A DNA stretch of 64,000 nt, from contig JAIKZQ010000027.1 in NCBI GenBank assembly GCA_024682075.1, forward strand, positions 1-64,000, read 5' to 3'. The notes under the pieces are model-generated. The model was given only the letters and a program-made list of their open reading frames with translations, was not told the origin of the DNA and made no database searches. Position numbers and translations under genes: made by a program. Shown one piece after another: positions 18,502 through 27,707 of this stretch; the stretch's first letter is position 1, and every line of letters begins with the position of its first letter. This DNA is from Lachnospiraceae bacterium. Lineage in GTDB: Bacteria > Bacillota > Clostridia > Lachnospirales > Lachnospiraceae.

Positions 18502-19269
18502 ATGGATAGAATATTTGCGATCGCCAATCAAAAAGGCGGTGTCGGAAAAACCTGCACCACAGTCAATCTGGCTGCATGCCTTGGAGAAATGGGAAAGAAA
18601 GTCCTGGTTGTGGACATGGACCCTCAGGGGAATTCTTCAAGCAGCTTCGGTGTCAACAAAAATGAAGTGGAGAATACCATCTATGAAGTGATGCTCGAAG
18701 AGTGCACTTTGGGAGAGGCTATTGTCAAGGATGTTGCACAGAACGTTTCACTTGTTCCCGCGAATGTCAATCTCGGTGCCGTGGAGATAGAGATGGCAGG
18801 TCAGGACAAGGCACATCTCATCCTCAGAAAAGAACTGGATTTTGTCAAGGAAGAGTATGACTATATCTTCATTGACTGCCCTCCCGCAATCAGCCTCATG
18901 ACCGTTAACTCAATGGCTGCGGCAACGGGTGTCATAGTTCCGGTTCAGTGTGAGTACCTTGCACTTGAAGGACTCGGCCAGGTTATCGAGACCATCAATC
19001 TTGTCAGGAGCAGAATGAATCCGGCACTGGATCTTTCCGGTATTCTTTTTACCATGTATGATTCGAGGACTGTCCTGTCCAATGATGTAGTAGACAGTGT
19101 CAGAAATACTGTTAAGTATCATACCTTTGAAACCAAGATACCCAGAAACGTAAGATTGTCAGAGGCCCCTTCCTACGAAGTACCCATCACAGTATATGAT
19201 CCGAAGTGTGCTGGATGTGAGGCATACAGGAATCTTGCTAAGGAAGTGGAAGAACTTTTCAAGGACTGA
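18502..19269 (+). CDS. parA: Chromosome partitioning ATPase ParA (Soj)
   Basis: ParA is a deviant Walker-type ATPase that moves or regulates ParB-parS complexes and, in Firmicutes, modulates DnaA. The 255-residue protein has the deviant Walker A KGGVGKTCTT (11-20), A' DMDPQGN and Walker B YIFIDCPPAI. Short length and absence of an N-terminal DNA-binding domain mark it as a chromosomal (type Ib-like) ParA. It has no clear AGGAGG (AAAGGGGTATTT is nearest). It precedes parB by 40 bases, and a parS-like site lies in its leader. Confidence 0.95.
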   Translation: MDRIFAIANQKGGVGKTCTTVNLAACLGEMGKKVLVVDMDPQGNSSSSFGVNKNEVENTIYEVMLEECTLGEAIVKDVAQNVSLVPANVNLGAVEIEMAGQDKAHLILRKELDFVKEEYDYIFIDCPPAISLMTVNSMAAATGVIVPVQCEYLALEGLGQVIETINLVRSRMNPALDLSGILFTMYDSRTVLSNDVVDSVRNTVKYHTFETKIPRNVRLSEAPSYEVPITVYDPKCAGCEAYRNLAKEVEELFKD

Positions 19270-19309
19270 TAATAACAATACATATGTTATTAAATAAACG
19301 GAGGATACT

Positions 19310-20251
19310 ATGGGATTAAATAAGGGAACTGATGGAAAAGGTTCACCCAAGAAGCCCGGCGGAAGAGGGCTCGGAAAAGGCATTGATGCTCTGATCCCCA
19401 ACGTGGTCGGCAAGGACTCTGCTGAGGAAAACACCAAGGCAGCCAGGGAGCAGTCAGATAAAGGTTCAGCTGATGGAAGGACCATAGTAAACATCAACAA
19501 GGTTGAGCCTAACAGAAAGCAGCCCAGAAAAAAATTCGATGAGGATGCTCTTCAGGAGCTGGCCGATTCCATCAAGATCCACGGACTGATCGAGCCCATA
19601 GTCGTTCAGGACCGCGGAGATCATTACGAGATAGTTGCCGGTGAGAGAAGATGGAGAGCATGCAAGATCGCAGGGCTTAAGGAAGTTCCCGTTTCCATCG
19701 GTCATTATACAGAAAAAGAGATCCTTGAGATTTCCATCATCGAGAACACACAGAGAGAAGATCTGAATCCCATCGAAGAAGCCATGGGATATAAGAGACT
19801 TGTCGATGAATTCAATTATACCCAGGATGACATAGCAGAAAGGATCTCCAAGAGCAGATCCGCGATCACCAATTCCATAAGACTTCTGAAGCTTTCCGAT
19901 AAAGTACAGGAGATGCTTGTCGAGGATCTCATCAGTGCGGGACACGGAAGAGCACTCCTTGCAATAGAAGATAAGTCACTTCAGGAAGAGGTCGCTCAGA
20001 GGATCGTTGACGAGAAACTCAATGTACGTGATGTTGAGAAACTCGTAAATGCGATGAAGAAGCCCGTCAAGCCCAGGCCTGTTACGGATGAGGCTCTTAA
20101 AGTCTTCTATCACGATATGGAAGAAGGTCTTAAGATGGCCGTCGGAACCAAGGTTTCGATCACGGGAAAGGGCAATGGTGCCGGATGCGTGACGATCGAG
20201 TTCTATAACAACGAGGATCTTGATCGTATCGCAGCCAAGCTCAGAAGCTGA
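19310..20251 (+). CDS. parB: Chromosome partitioning CTPase ParB (Spo0J)
   Basis: ParB binds parS, then spreads as a CTP-gated clamp to organise the origin region. The 313 residues begin with a Gly/Lys-rich segment containing RGLGKGIDALIPN, the conserved N-terminal peptide known to stimulate ParA. The CTP-binding core carries GERRWRACKIAG and ENTQREDLNPIEEA. The helix-turn-helix is TQDDIAERISKSRSAITNSIRLLKL, and the C-terminal dimerisation domain follows (about 255-313). Its sites are at 16877, 16915 and probably 18442. Confidence 0.96.
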   Translation: MGLNKGTDGKGSPKKPGGRGLGKGIDALIPNVVGKDSAEENTKAAREQSDKGSADGRTIVNINKVEPNRKQPRKKFDEDALQELADSIKIHGLIEPIVVQDRGDHYEIVAGERRWRACKIAGLKEVPVSIGHYTEKEILEISIIENTQREDLNPIEEAMGYKRLVDEFNYTQDDIAERISKSRSAITNSIRLLKLSDKVQEMLVEDLISAGHGRALLAIEDKSLQEEVAQRIVDEKLNVRDVEKLVNAMKKPVKPRPVTDEALKVFYHDMEEGLKMAVGTKVSITGKGNGAGCVTIEFYNNEDLDRIAAKLRS

Positions 20252-20275
20252 TCCCTGTATCCGTATTTTAAATTA

Positions 20276-20291
20276 ATGACACAAGTGTCAT
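20276..20291. promoter_or_regulatory. Palindrome ATGACAC-AA-GTGTCAT ahead of the DUF4446 gene
   Basis: The same 7-base arms as at 16069-16084, with spacer AA. It is 17 bases before the TTG start at 20309 and could be an operator or weak leader hairpin. Confidence 0.5.
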
Positions 20292-20308
20292 AACAGGGAG
20301 AGAGAAAA

Positions 20309-20827
20309 TTGCAGAGCAACATACTTAATAATATCGGACTTGGAAGCGCAGATCCCGGCATATGGGTGATACTTCTGTGCATCAGCATCATAATGATCAT
20401 AGTGCTTCTCGTAATGAATGCAAAGAACAAAAAGCAGATCTCTCTGCTCACCGGGAGAGTTGATGACCTTACCTCCGGTGAAGGAGGCGTGAGCCTTGAA
20501 GCAGAACTTGATCAGATCATCGAGGAGAACAAAAGACTCTTAAGCGATTCCGAGAAAAACTCCGATGATATCGAGCAGATATTCAGGAGACTCAGGACCA
20601 CATATCAGAAAATGAGCATCGTGAAATATGATGCATACGAGCAGCTCGGCGGAGAAATGAGCGCGGTTGTGGTACTTCTGGACGAGGATAATAACGGAGT
20701 TCTTCTGAATAACGTCTACTCGACGGAAGGCGGATATGTTTATACCAGAGAGATAGAAAAAGGAAGGTGCAGGCACGAGCTTGGAGAGGAAGAACAGCAG
20801 GCTCTTGCGAAGGCACTGAATAAATGA
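20309..20827 (+). CDS. DUF4446 family membrane-anchored protein
   Basis: A 172-residue protein with one N-terminal transmembrane helix (about 18-37, WVILLCISIIMIIVLLVM), a coiled-coil-prone segment (SLEAELDQIIEENKRLL) and a conserved beta-rich C-terminal part (MSIVKYDAYEQLGGEMSAVVVLLDEDNNGVLLNNVYS). That last stretch is the DUF4446 hallmark as I know it, and the family often follows parB in Clostridia. The function is unknown. The start is TTG at 20309, with AGGGAGAG seven bases upstream; no ATG precedes the membrane helix. Confidence 0.8.
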   Translation: MQSNILNNIGLGSADPGIWVILLCISIIMIIVLLVMNAKNKKQISLLTGRVDDLTSGEGGVSLEAELDQIIEENKRLLSDSEKNSDDIEQIFRRLRTTYQKMSIVKYDAYEQLGGEMSAVVVLLDEDNNGVLLNNVYSTEGGYVYTREIEKGRCRHELGEEEQQALAKALNK

Positions 20828-20899
20828 TTTTCATGAATATGTGATCTTCAGATGAATTTTTAAACGATACGTTTAATACGAATATTGAGAGGTAATGAT

Positions 20900-22228
20900 A
20901 TGATAGACATTAAGCTCATAAGAGAAAATCCCGATCTTGTAAAGGAAAACATCAAAAAGAAATTCCAGGACGAAAAGCTTGTCATGGTCGATGAGGTCAG
21001 AGATCTCGACGATCAGGTCCGCAAGGCAAAGCAGGAAGGTGATGCTCTCAGGTCAAAGAGAAATACCATCTCCAAAGAGATCGGCGGACTTATGGGCAGA
21101 ATGAAGAAAGCCGAAAGCACCGGTGATACTGCAGAGGCAGAAAAGCTTAAGGCAGAGGTTGATGCAAAGAAAGCCGAAGTCGAGGCAGGCTCCAGGAGAC
21201 TCGAGGAACTCGAGAAGATCGAGGAAGAGCTCGGCGAGAAGATCACTAAGATCATGATGGTCATTCCCAATATCATCGATGAATCCGTTCCCATCGGAAA
21301 AGATGACAGTGAGAATGTCGAGAATGAAGTATTCGGAGACCCGGTAGTTCCTTCTTTTGAAGTTCCTTATCATGCCGATATCCTTGATAAGATCGGCGGA
21401 CTCGACAAGGATGCAGCGGGACGTACCAGCGGAAACGGATTCTATTATCTCGTTGGTGATGCGGCAAGACTTCACTCCGCAATGCTTTCTTTTGCAAGAG
21501 ATTTCATGATCGACAAGGGATTTACATACTGCATCCCTCCTTTCATGATCAGAAGCAGTGTTGTTAACGGAGTCATGAGCTTCAAGGAAATGGAAGCCAT
21601 GATGTACAAGATCGAGGGCGAGGACCTTTATCTCATCGGAACCAGTGAGCATTCCATGATCGGAAGATTCCAGGGACAGCTCATTGAAGAGGACTCTCTT
21701 CCCCAGTGTCTTACTTCATATTCACCCTGCTTCAGAAAAGAAGTCGGATCTCACGGTATCGAGGAAAGAGGAGTTTACAGGGTTCATCAGTTCGAGAAGC
21801 AGGAGATGGTCGTTCTCTGCAAGCCTGAGGAATCCATGGACTGGTATAACAAGATGTGGAGATTCACCGTTGATTTCTTCAGGGCACTGGATGTTCCCGT
21901 AAGAACTCTTGAGTGCTGCAGCGGCGATCTTGCAGACCTTAAGGTGAAGTCATGTGATGTCGAGGCATGGAGCCCCAGACAGAAGAAGTATTTCGAGGTA
22001 GGATCCTGTTCGACACTCGGTGATGCCCAGGCCAGAAGACTCGGCATCCGTACCAAGGGTGAGAAGGGAACTTATCTTGTCCATACCCTTAACAATACCG
22101 TGCTTGCAACACCCAGAGGACTCATTGCGGTTCTCGAAAATAACGTAAATGAAGACGGAAGCATCCGCATCCCCAAGGCACTTCAGCCTTACATGGGCGG
22201 AAAGACCGTGATTGAACCGAAGAAATAA
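20900..22228 (+). CDS. serS: Seryl-tRNA synthetase
   Basis: SerRS charges tRNA-Ser with serine, using the long antiparallel coiled-coil arm at the N-terminus (about residues 30-100, rich in Lys/Glu) to grip the tRNA. The 442-residue protein carries the class II motifs: motif 2 CFRKEVGSHGIEERGVYRVHQFEKQE and motif 3 around NTVLATPRGLIAVLEN. The ATG at 20900 has GAGG seven bases upstream and gives the family N-terminus MIDIKLIRENPDLV. No T-box fits in the 70-base leader, which holds only a small inverted repeat TTAAACG-ATA-CGTTTAA (20860-20876). Confidence 0.97.
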   Translation: MIDIKLIRENPDLVKENIKKKFQDEKLVMVDEVRDLDDQVRKAKQEGDALRSKRNTISKEIGGLMGRMKKAESTGDTAEAEKLKAEVDAKKAEVEAGSRRLEELEKIEEELGEKITKIMMVIPNIIDESVPIGKDDSENVENEVFGDPVVPSFEVPYHADILDKIGGLDKDAAGRTSGNGFYYLVGDAARLHSAMLSFARDFMIDKGFTYCIPPFMIRSSVVNGVMSFKEMEAMMYKIEGEDLYLIGTSEHSMIGRFQGQLIEEDSLPQCLTSYSPCFRKEVGSHGIEERGVYRVHQFEKQEMVVLCKPEESMDWYNKMWRFTVDFFRALDVPVRTLECCSGDLADLKVKSCDVEAWSPRQKKYFEVGSCSTLGDAQARRLGIRTKGEKGTYLVHTLNNTVLATPRGLIAVLENNVNEDGSIRIPKALQPYMGGKTVIEPKK

Positions 22229-22230
22229 TA

Positions 22231-23130
22231 ATGCATAAGTTTTTACGAGCCGTTGGCTTCAGTAAAATAAATAGGGATGAGATCAAGGACCTGGTGCTCC
22301 AGAGCGTGAAAAAGAACGACTCAAGAGGCTACACCATGTCTCTTGATGATGTCATGCTTGCGGAGTTTTCCAGGGATGTCGGAGAGAACATCGGAATAAC
22401 CGCTGCCGGAACATTCAGTGAGGATGATCTGTTTCATACGGATTATTACTTCCCTTATCTTAAAGGAACCGGTATCACTTCAACGGAGGATGTGTCCGTT
22501 GAAAGGCATGCAGCAAGAGATTCATATGCCGGCATATGCGATGATGTCAGACTCGGCATGTCCCTGATCTTCTATGTCCAGAATAAGATCCCGTATATAA
22601 ACGCTCAGGTTTCGGGACGTCTTCCCATAAAGGGCACGACCCTCACTCTTGCCGGATTATCCATAAAAGGAATGATCATCATGCCTTCCGGAGGAAGCGA
22701 AGGCAGGAAGGACATGACGGATGAGGCCTCGAAAGTAGAGCGCATCCGCTTAATGCAGAAAGCGCGCGGCGGTGATGAGGATGCGATCGAGGAACTGACC
22801 ATGAAAGAGATGGATCTGTTCAGTGAGGTATCCAAGAGGATCTCCAGGGAGGACCTCTACAGCATTGTCTACACCAGCATCATGCCCTACGGTGTGGAAT
22901 GCGATCACTATAATGTCATCGGCGAGATAGTGAAGGTCCGCAGGATCCTGAATAACATCTCAAAAGAAGAAGTTTATATCCTGACTTTATTCGTGAATGA
23001 TTTGACATTTGACGTCGCCATCAATATAATGGATTTGCTCGGTGAACCGAAACCGGGCAGACGATTCAAAGGCATCGTCTGGCTTCAGGGAAGGATCAAT
23101 TATCCTTCGGATGATGATGAAGCCTTATGA
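22231..23130 (+). CDS. DUF3881 family protein
   Basis: A soluble 299-residue protein that starts two bases after the serS stop and is probably translated with it. The N-terminus MHKFLRAVGFSKINRDEIKDLV and the YTSIMPYGVECDHYNVIGEI segment match what I know of DUF3881, a family seen mainly in Lachnospiraceae near serS. There is no membrane segment, catalytic motif or cysteine cluster that would suggest an activity. The function is unknown. Confidence 0.8.
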   Translation: MHKFLRAVGFSKINRDEIKDLVLQSVKKNDSRGYTMSLDDVMLAEFSRDVGENIGITAAGTFSEDDLFHTDYYFPYLKGTGITSTEDVSVERHAARDSYAGICDDVRLGMSLIFYVQNKIPYINAQVSGRLPIKGTTLTLAGLSIKGMIIMPSGGSEGRKDMTDEASKVERIRLMQKARGGDEDAIEELTMKEMDLFSEVSKRISREDLYSIVYTSIMPYGVECDHYNVIGEIVKVRRILNNISKEEVYILTLFVNDLTFDVAINIMDLLGEPKPGRRFKGIVWLQGRINYPSDDDEAL

Positions 23131-23134
23131 GAAT

Positions 23135-23207
23135 GTTTCCGTAGCTCAGCAGGATAGAGCGTTCGCCTCCTAAGCGAAAGGCCGGCGGTTCGAATCCGCC
23201 CGGGAAC
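23135..23207 (+). tRNA. tRNA-Arg (anticodon CCT)
   Basis: A 73-nt cloverleaf without encoded CCA. Acceptor arms GTTTCCG/CGGGAAC (one T-G pair), D arm GCTC/GAGC, anticodon stem TTCGC/GCGAA with loop CTCCTAA giving anticodon CCT (69-71 of line 23101 onward, that is 23169-23171), which reads AGG. The T arm is GGCGG-TTCGAAT-CCGCC. It is followed at once by a terminator. Confidence 0.95.
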
Positions 23208-23210
23208 GTG

Positions 23211-23244
23211 AATCCGGCATCCGTAACAGGACGCCGGGTTTTTC
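23211..23244 (+). terminator. Terminator after tRNA-Arg
   Basis: Stem AATCCGGC/GCCGGGTT with a short inner extension, followed by TTTTTC. Confidence 0.85.
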
Positions 23245-23332
23245 TTTTTCCGGATATGATTTTCCCTGAAGGGAAGAATTACACAAAAAAATAGCAAAAA
23301 ATGCAACATAATTCCCAATAGGATGGGATACA

Positions 23333-23394
23333 AAACTCCTTTTGTGAAGTATTATATATGGGCTTGGAAATATAATACTTTGCGAAAGGAGTTT
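23333..23394 (+). promoter_or_regulatory. 25-bp hairpin/palindrome covering the xfp ribosome binding site
   Basis: The segment 23333-23357 (starts AAACTCCTTT) pairs with 23370-23394 (ends AAAGGAGTTT) across all 25 positions if three G-T wobbles are allowed; the loop is 12 bases. The 3' arm contains the ribosome binding site AAAGGAG, eight bases from the ATG. As RNA it would hide that site. However, the 3' arm also contains TATAAT (23371-23376), so the same symmetry could instead be a DNA operator over a promoter. Confidence 0.75.
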
Positions 23395-23398
23395 ATTC

Positions 23399-25789
23399 AT
23401 GAGCGAAACCCCCGATGTGATGATCCCCGAAAAGGGACCGATCACCGAAGAACTTCTCGGCCGTATGGACAGATGGTTCCGTGCAGCCAACTATCTCGCA
23501 GCAGGACAGCTTTACCTGCTTGAGAATCCCCTTCTCAGAAAGCCCCTCACCATCGATCAGGTCAAAAAGAAGATCGTTGGACACTGGGGAACCGTACCCG
23601 GACAGAACTTTGTCTTCGTACACCTTAACCGTGCCATCAAGAGATATGACCTCGACCTTATCCTTCTTTCAGGTCCCGGCCACGGCGGAAACTTTTATAT
23701 CGCCAACGATTATCTCGATGGAACCTATTCCGAGATCTATCCCAATATCTCCGAGGATGAAGCCGGAATGCAGAAGCTGTTCAAGCAGTTCTCATTCCCC
23801 GGCGGAATGCCTTCACACTGTGCACCCGAGACTCCCGGATCCATAAACGAGGGCGGTGAGCTCGGATACGGAATCGCTCACGCATTCGGTGCCGTATTCG
23901 ACAATCCCGATCTTATCGCTGCAGTAACTGTAGGAGACGGTGAGGCTGAGACCGGACCTCTCGCTACATCATGGCAGTCCAATAAGTTCCTTAATCCCGT
24001 TACCGACGGTGCGGTTCTTCCCATCATGCACCTCAACGGATATAAGATCGCTAACCCTACCGTATTCGCAAGAATGAGTCATCAGGAGATCGTTGATTTC
24101 TTCCATGGCTGCGGCTGGGAGCCTTATTTCGTAGAAGGCGACGATCCCATGACCATGCATAAGCTCATGGCTGAGACCATGGATACCGTTATCGAGAAGA
24201 TCAAGGCTATCCAGGAGCATGCTCGTACCACCGGAGACACCACCCGTCCCGTATGGCCCATGATCGTGCTTCGTACTCCCAAGGGATGGACAGGCCCCAA
24301 GGTAGTTGACGGCAAGAAGATCGAGGGCAACTTCCTTGCTCACCAGGTTCCCATTTCCATGGAAAGACCTGCAGAGCATCTTAAGATCCTTGAAGACTGG
24401 CTCCGTTCTTACAAGCCTGAAGAGCTGTTCGATGAGAACGGAAGAGCATTCGAAGACATCAGATCCCTTGCTCCTTCGGGAAATTCAAGGATCGGTGCTA
24501 ACCCTCACGGAAACGGCGGACTTCTTTTAAGAGATCTCAGACTTCCCGATTTCAGGGATTATGCATTTGATACTCAGGGACACGGCGAGCGCGACGGTCA
24601 GGACATGATCGAGCTCGGCAAGTTCGTAAGAGATATCTTCAAGCTCAACAAGGACGCTAAGAACTTCAGGATCTTCGGACCTGATGAGACCAATTCAAAC
24701 AGGCTCAACGCAGTATTCGAGGCAGAGAACCGTGACTGGAACGCAGAGCGTTATGATGATGACGATCACCTTGCTGCAGACGGAAGAGTAATGGACTCCA
24801 TGCTTTCCGAGCATATGTGCGAGGGCTGGCTTGAGGGATATCTCCTCACCGGACGTCACGGATTCTTCGCAACCTACGAAGCATTCGCACGTATCATCGA
24901 CTCAATGGCTGCACAGCATGCTAAGTGGCTGAAGGTTTGCAATCAGCTTCCCTGGAGAGAGGAGATCGCATCTCTCAACCTCATCATGGCATCAACCGTA
25001 TGGCAGCAGGACCACAACGGATTCACTCATCAGGATCCCGGATTCATGGATCACATTGCCAATAAGAAGGCAGACGTCGTAAGACTCTATCTTCCTCCCG
25101 ATGCCAACTGCCTGCTTTCATGCTTCGATCACTGTATCCGTTCACGCAACTATGTCAACGTGATCGTAGCTTCCAAGCATCCCAGACCGCAGTGGCTCTC
25201 CATGCCCGAAGCAGTCAAGCACTGCACACAGGGTATCGGAATCTGGGAGTGGGCATCCAACGATCAGGGACAGGAGCCCGATATCGTATTTGCCTGCGCA
25301 GGTGAGACTCCCACTCTTGAAGCACTTGCAGCTGTTTCAATCCTCAAGAGCGAGCTTCCCGAGATCAAGATCCGTTTCATCAACGTAGTCGATCTCTTCA
25401 AGCTTCAGCCTGCAAATGAGCATCCTCACGGACTTGAAGATGCAGAATATGATATGCTCTTCACCCAGGACAAGCCTGTTGTATTTGCTTTCCACGGATA
25501 TGCATCTCTTGTACATGAGCTTACCTACAGACGTCACAACAACCGTCTCATGCATGTACGCGGATACAAGGAAGAAGGAACCATCACCACTCCTTTCGAT
25601 GTTCGTGTCCAGAACCATGTGGATCGTTTCCACCTTGTACAGCTTGCACTTAAGAATCTTCCCGGACTCGGAAACAGAGGTGCTTACCTCTACCAGAAGA
25701 TGAGCGACAAGCTTGTAGAGCACACCCAGTACATCCACCGCTATGGCGAGGATCTTCCCGAAGTAGCAGGATGGAAGTGGGAGCCCTGA
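23399..25789 (+). CDS. xfp: Xylulose-5-phosphate/fructose-6-phosphate phosphoketolase
   Basis: Phosphoketolase is a thiamine diphosphate enzyme that cleaves xylulose-5-phosphate (and often fructose-6-phosphate) with phosphate to acetyl phosphate plus glyceraldehyde-3-phosphate or erythrose-4-phosphate. The 796-residue length is typical. Landmarks are LLSGPGHGG, the ThDP motif [20 protein letters not shown], and the C-terminal [15 protein letters not shown]. Codon use is strongly biased toward a few codons, as in a highly expressed gene. It has its own leader with a long hairpin over the ribosome binding site. Two REP-like palindromes begin at its stop codon. Confidence 0.97.
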   Translation: MSETPDVMIPEKGPITEELLGRMDRWFRAANYLAAGQLYLLENPLLRKPLTIDQVKKKIVGHWGTVPGQNFVFVHLNRAIKRYDLDLILLSGPGHGGNFYIANDYLDGTYSEIYPNISEDEAGMQKLFKQFSFPGGMPSHCAPETPGSINEGGELGYGIAHAFGAVFDNPDLIAAVTVGDGEAETGPLATSWQSNKFLNPVTDGAVLPIMHLNGYKIANPTVFARMSHQEIVDFFHGCGWEPYFVEGDDPMTMHKLMAETMDTVIEKIKAIQEHARTTGDTTRPVWPMIVLRTPKGWTGPKVVDGKKIEGNFLAHQVPISMERPAEHLKILEDWLRSYKPEELFDENGRAFEDIRSLAPSGNSRIGANPHGNGGLLLRDLRLPDFRDYAFDTQGHGERDGQDMIELGKFVRDIFKLNKDAKNFRIFGPDETNSNRLNAVFEAENRDWNAERYDDDDHLAADGRVMDSMLSEHMCEGWLEGYLLTGRHGFFATYEAFARIIDSMAAQHAKWLKVCNQLPWREEIASLNLIMASTVWQQDHNGFTHQDPGFMDHIANKKADVVRLYLPPDANCLLSCFDHCIRSRNYVNVIVASKHPRPQWLSMPEAVKHCTQGIGIWEWASNDQGQEPDIVFACAGETPTLEALAAVSILKSELPEIKIRFINVVDLFKLQPANEHPHGLEDAEYDMLFTQDKPVVFAFHGYASLVHELTYRRHNNRLMHVRGYKEEGTITTPFDVRVQNHVDRFHLVQLALKNLPGLGNRGAYLYQKMSDKLVEHTQYIHRYGEDLPEVAGWKWEP

Positions 25790-25846
25790 GTGAACGAGGG
25801 GACGGTTCTTCCGTTCACTGAACGAGGGGACGGTTCTTCCGTTCAC
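25790..25846 (-). repeat. REP-like palindrome, two tandem copies
   Basis: Two 29-nt units share one base, each with arms (G/C)TGAACG and CGTTCAC around GAGGGGACGGTTCTTC. The first begins at the base after the xfp stop TGA. Orientation here called reverse (GGGACGGTTC on the + strand). Confidence 0.9.
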
Positions 25847-25865
25847 CACATAAAGAATTGACCGG

Positions 25866-25900
25866 ATCCGGTCGGCTGAGAATGCCGGCCGGATTTTTTC
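25866..25900 (+). terminator. Terminator downstream of xfp
   Basis: Stem ATCCGGTCGGC/GCCGGCCGGAT (one G-T pair), loop TGAGAAT, followed by TTTTTC. The true xfp terminator lies behind the two REP-like units. Confidence 0.9.
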
Positions 25901-26053
25901 GTAATTATAAAAATAACGATATATCTGTTATACTGTCGGTGTATGGGAAACAATTCCCGGAAAATGATGTTTTGGAAAACAGATCCCTGAGTATTTTGAG
26001 GAATAGTTTTTTGGAACAGAAATTATAGATAAAGAAAAAAAGATAACAAAAAA

Positions 26054-26527
26054 ATGAAGATGATGAAAATGCTGAAGAAAACAATACCGGCGGTAGCATT
26101 GGCTCTGGCACTGGCATTGAGTATCGGGGGATGTTCTTTTGAAAATCATAAAGAGGGAACCCAGGTTGTGATCTACCTTGAAGACGGGTCGATCATGGAA
26201 CGCTACATGAATGCCGTTGAGGAATATGACCGGGTCGAGTATGAAGAGGTCTACATAGACCGGGGTGAGCGCAGCATCGGTCCCACCGAGTACAGATTCA
26301 GGGGGATCGTTTATCTGACAGAGGAAGAAGCTGAAAGGCTTTGGGATACGTACGAATGGGAAGAAGCGGATCCTGCATTTGAATTCGAACAGGTTGACAT
26401 CGGCTCTGCAGGCGATGGTCCATGGTATTCATGCGAACAGTTCAATAAAGACAACTATTCAACAATTGTTCCGTCATATACCGTATTCGATGGGAAAAAT
26501 CTGGTCTTTGACATTCATCAGATCTAA
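26054..26527 (+). CDS. Small predicted lipoprotein
   Basis: A 157-residue secreted protein with a lipoprotein signal: basic start MKMMKMLKK, hydrophobic core and lipobox IGGC with the lipidated Cys at residue 27. The mature part is acidic and without recognised domain. It precedes the SMI1/KNR4 membrane protein by nine bases, so the two are probably one operon. No clear ribosome binding site precedes the chosen ATG, and starts at the later in-frame ATGs (residues 3, 4 or 6) are possible. Confidence 0.75.
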   Translation: MKMMKMLKKTIPAVALALALALSIGGCSFENHKEGTQVVIYLEDGSIMERYMNAVEEYDRVEYEEVYIDRGERSIGPTEYRFRGIVYLTEEEAERLWDTYEWEEADPAFEFEQVDIGSAGDGPWYSCEQFNKDNYSTIVPSYTVFDGKNLVFDIHQI

Positions 26528-26536
26528 TGAGTAATT

Positions 26537-27556
26537 ATGAAAAAAGTGTATTATATCCTGACCGGCATATTATCAGTATTTTGCCTGCTTTTGTTCTCGC
26601 TTGTTACCTTTACATCATCGGATGATATCCAGATAGCCATCACATCAAGGATCCTGGTCGGCATGTCCATAGGATGTCTTGTTCTGTCAGCTTTGGGATT
26701 GAAAAGAGACAGTCATATTCCCGGAGTCATTCTTGAAAAAGCAGGAGTACTTGTCGCGGGTTTCGGTGTGATAGCGATAGTGGTAGAAGCATTCTCCGGT
26801 GATGATCTTCTTCAGGGAATCCTTCTGGGAACTATTCTGATCGCAGCCGGCATTGTACTGTTTATAGTCGGAATAATTGTGGTCAGGAGCAGGAGTAAAA
26901 AAGTAAAAGCAGAAGTGACCGTAAACAATGTTATTCTGAATGAGTGGAACACATATAAAGAAACTCTGTTTGCGAAAATGCCTTCATTAAAGGATTCGCT
27001 TCGTGCCGGTGTTACGGCTGATGCCATAGGTGCTGCGGAGGCTGAACTTGGTATTACTTTTCCCGATCTTCTTAAGCAGCTGTATATGACAAATGACGGT
27101 GATAACGGAGAGATGCTCTGCGGAACGATATGTGGTTTTCATTTCATGAATCTTGTGTCGCTCCGCTCTGAATGGCGCAGTCTGAAAAATATCGCGGACA
27201 ATCCCCAGCTTAATTACAGCGGTCAGTACAGTTCCGTTCCCGAGGGATATATCAGAAGATGTTATGCAAGCGCTAAATGGATCCCGTTCTGCACGGACGG
27301 AAGCGGGAATTTCATCGGAATCGATCTTGATCCCGAAGTAAACGGCTCAGCCGGACAGATCATCAATTTCGGAAGGGATGAGCGTGTCAAAGCAGTTCTT
27401 GCAACGGACCTCAATGCATTCTTTGCACGCCTTGCCGTTTTTGTGAACAGCGGGGATTTCTACACGGATGAATACGACGGAGAAGAGGTCATCATGTTCC
27501 GCGGAAAAAACGGAGAAGAGTGCGCACACCTGACCGAATACCTGATGCAGAAGTAA
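26537..27556 (+). CDS. Membrane-anchored SMI1/KNR4 (SUKH) domain protein
   Basis: The 339 residues begin with four hydrophobic helices (about 5-27, 37-55, 68-86 and 91-118). A cytoplasmic SMI1/KNR4 fold follows from about 140: ITFPDLLKQLYMTNDGDNGE, then WIPFCTDGSGNFIGIDLDPE, and later GQIINFGRDE. These are the usual SUKH landmarks (an xLPxxYKxxxxxxNG-like turn and WIxIAxDxxGNxxxxDL). SUKH domains are common as immunity proteins of polymorphic toxins and as regulatory domains. No toxin gene is visible nearby, so the role here is open. A lipoprotein gene precedes it by nine bases. Confidence 0.82.
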   Translation: MKKVYYILTGILSVFCLLLFSLVTFTSSDDIQIAITSRILVGMSIGCLVLSALGLKRDSHIPGVILEKAGVLVAGFGVIAIVVEAFSGDDLLQGILLGTILIAAGIVLFIVGIIVVRSRSKKVKAEVTVNNVILNEWNTYKETLFAKMPSLKDSLRAGVTADAIGAAEAELGITFPDLLKQLYMTNDGDNGEMLCGTICGFHFMNLVSLRSEWRSLKNIADNPQLNYSGQYSSVPEGYIRRCYASAKWIPFCTDGSGNFIGIDLDPEVNGSAGQIINFGRDERVKAVLATDLNAFFARLAVFVNSGDFYTDEYDGEEVIMFRGKNGEECAHLTEYLMQK

Positions 27557-27560
27557 AACA

Positions 27561-27600
27561 GAAGCAAAAACGGCATCTGAAAAGATGCCGTTTTTGCTTC
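27561..27600. terminator. Bidirectional terminator
   Basis: Perfect 18-bp stem GAAGCAAAAACGGCATCT with its complement, GAAA loop; the A- and T-runs inside the arms make it work in either direction. It directly follows the SMI1/KNR4 gene. Confidence 0.92.
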
Positions 27601-27707
27601 AGCGTTAGTCAGCGCATAAATGTTTAAAGATTTTTTTGAGGTGGAGAGGTTAAGCGGAATAAGATAAAATATATTGGATGGAGATTTTCCGTAAGGGGTG
27701 ATCATAT

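Noticed and set aside
20828..20899. T-box leader for serS
   Set aside because: The gap is only about 70 bases and lacks a specifier loop, the T-box sequence and an antiterminator.
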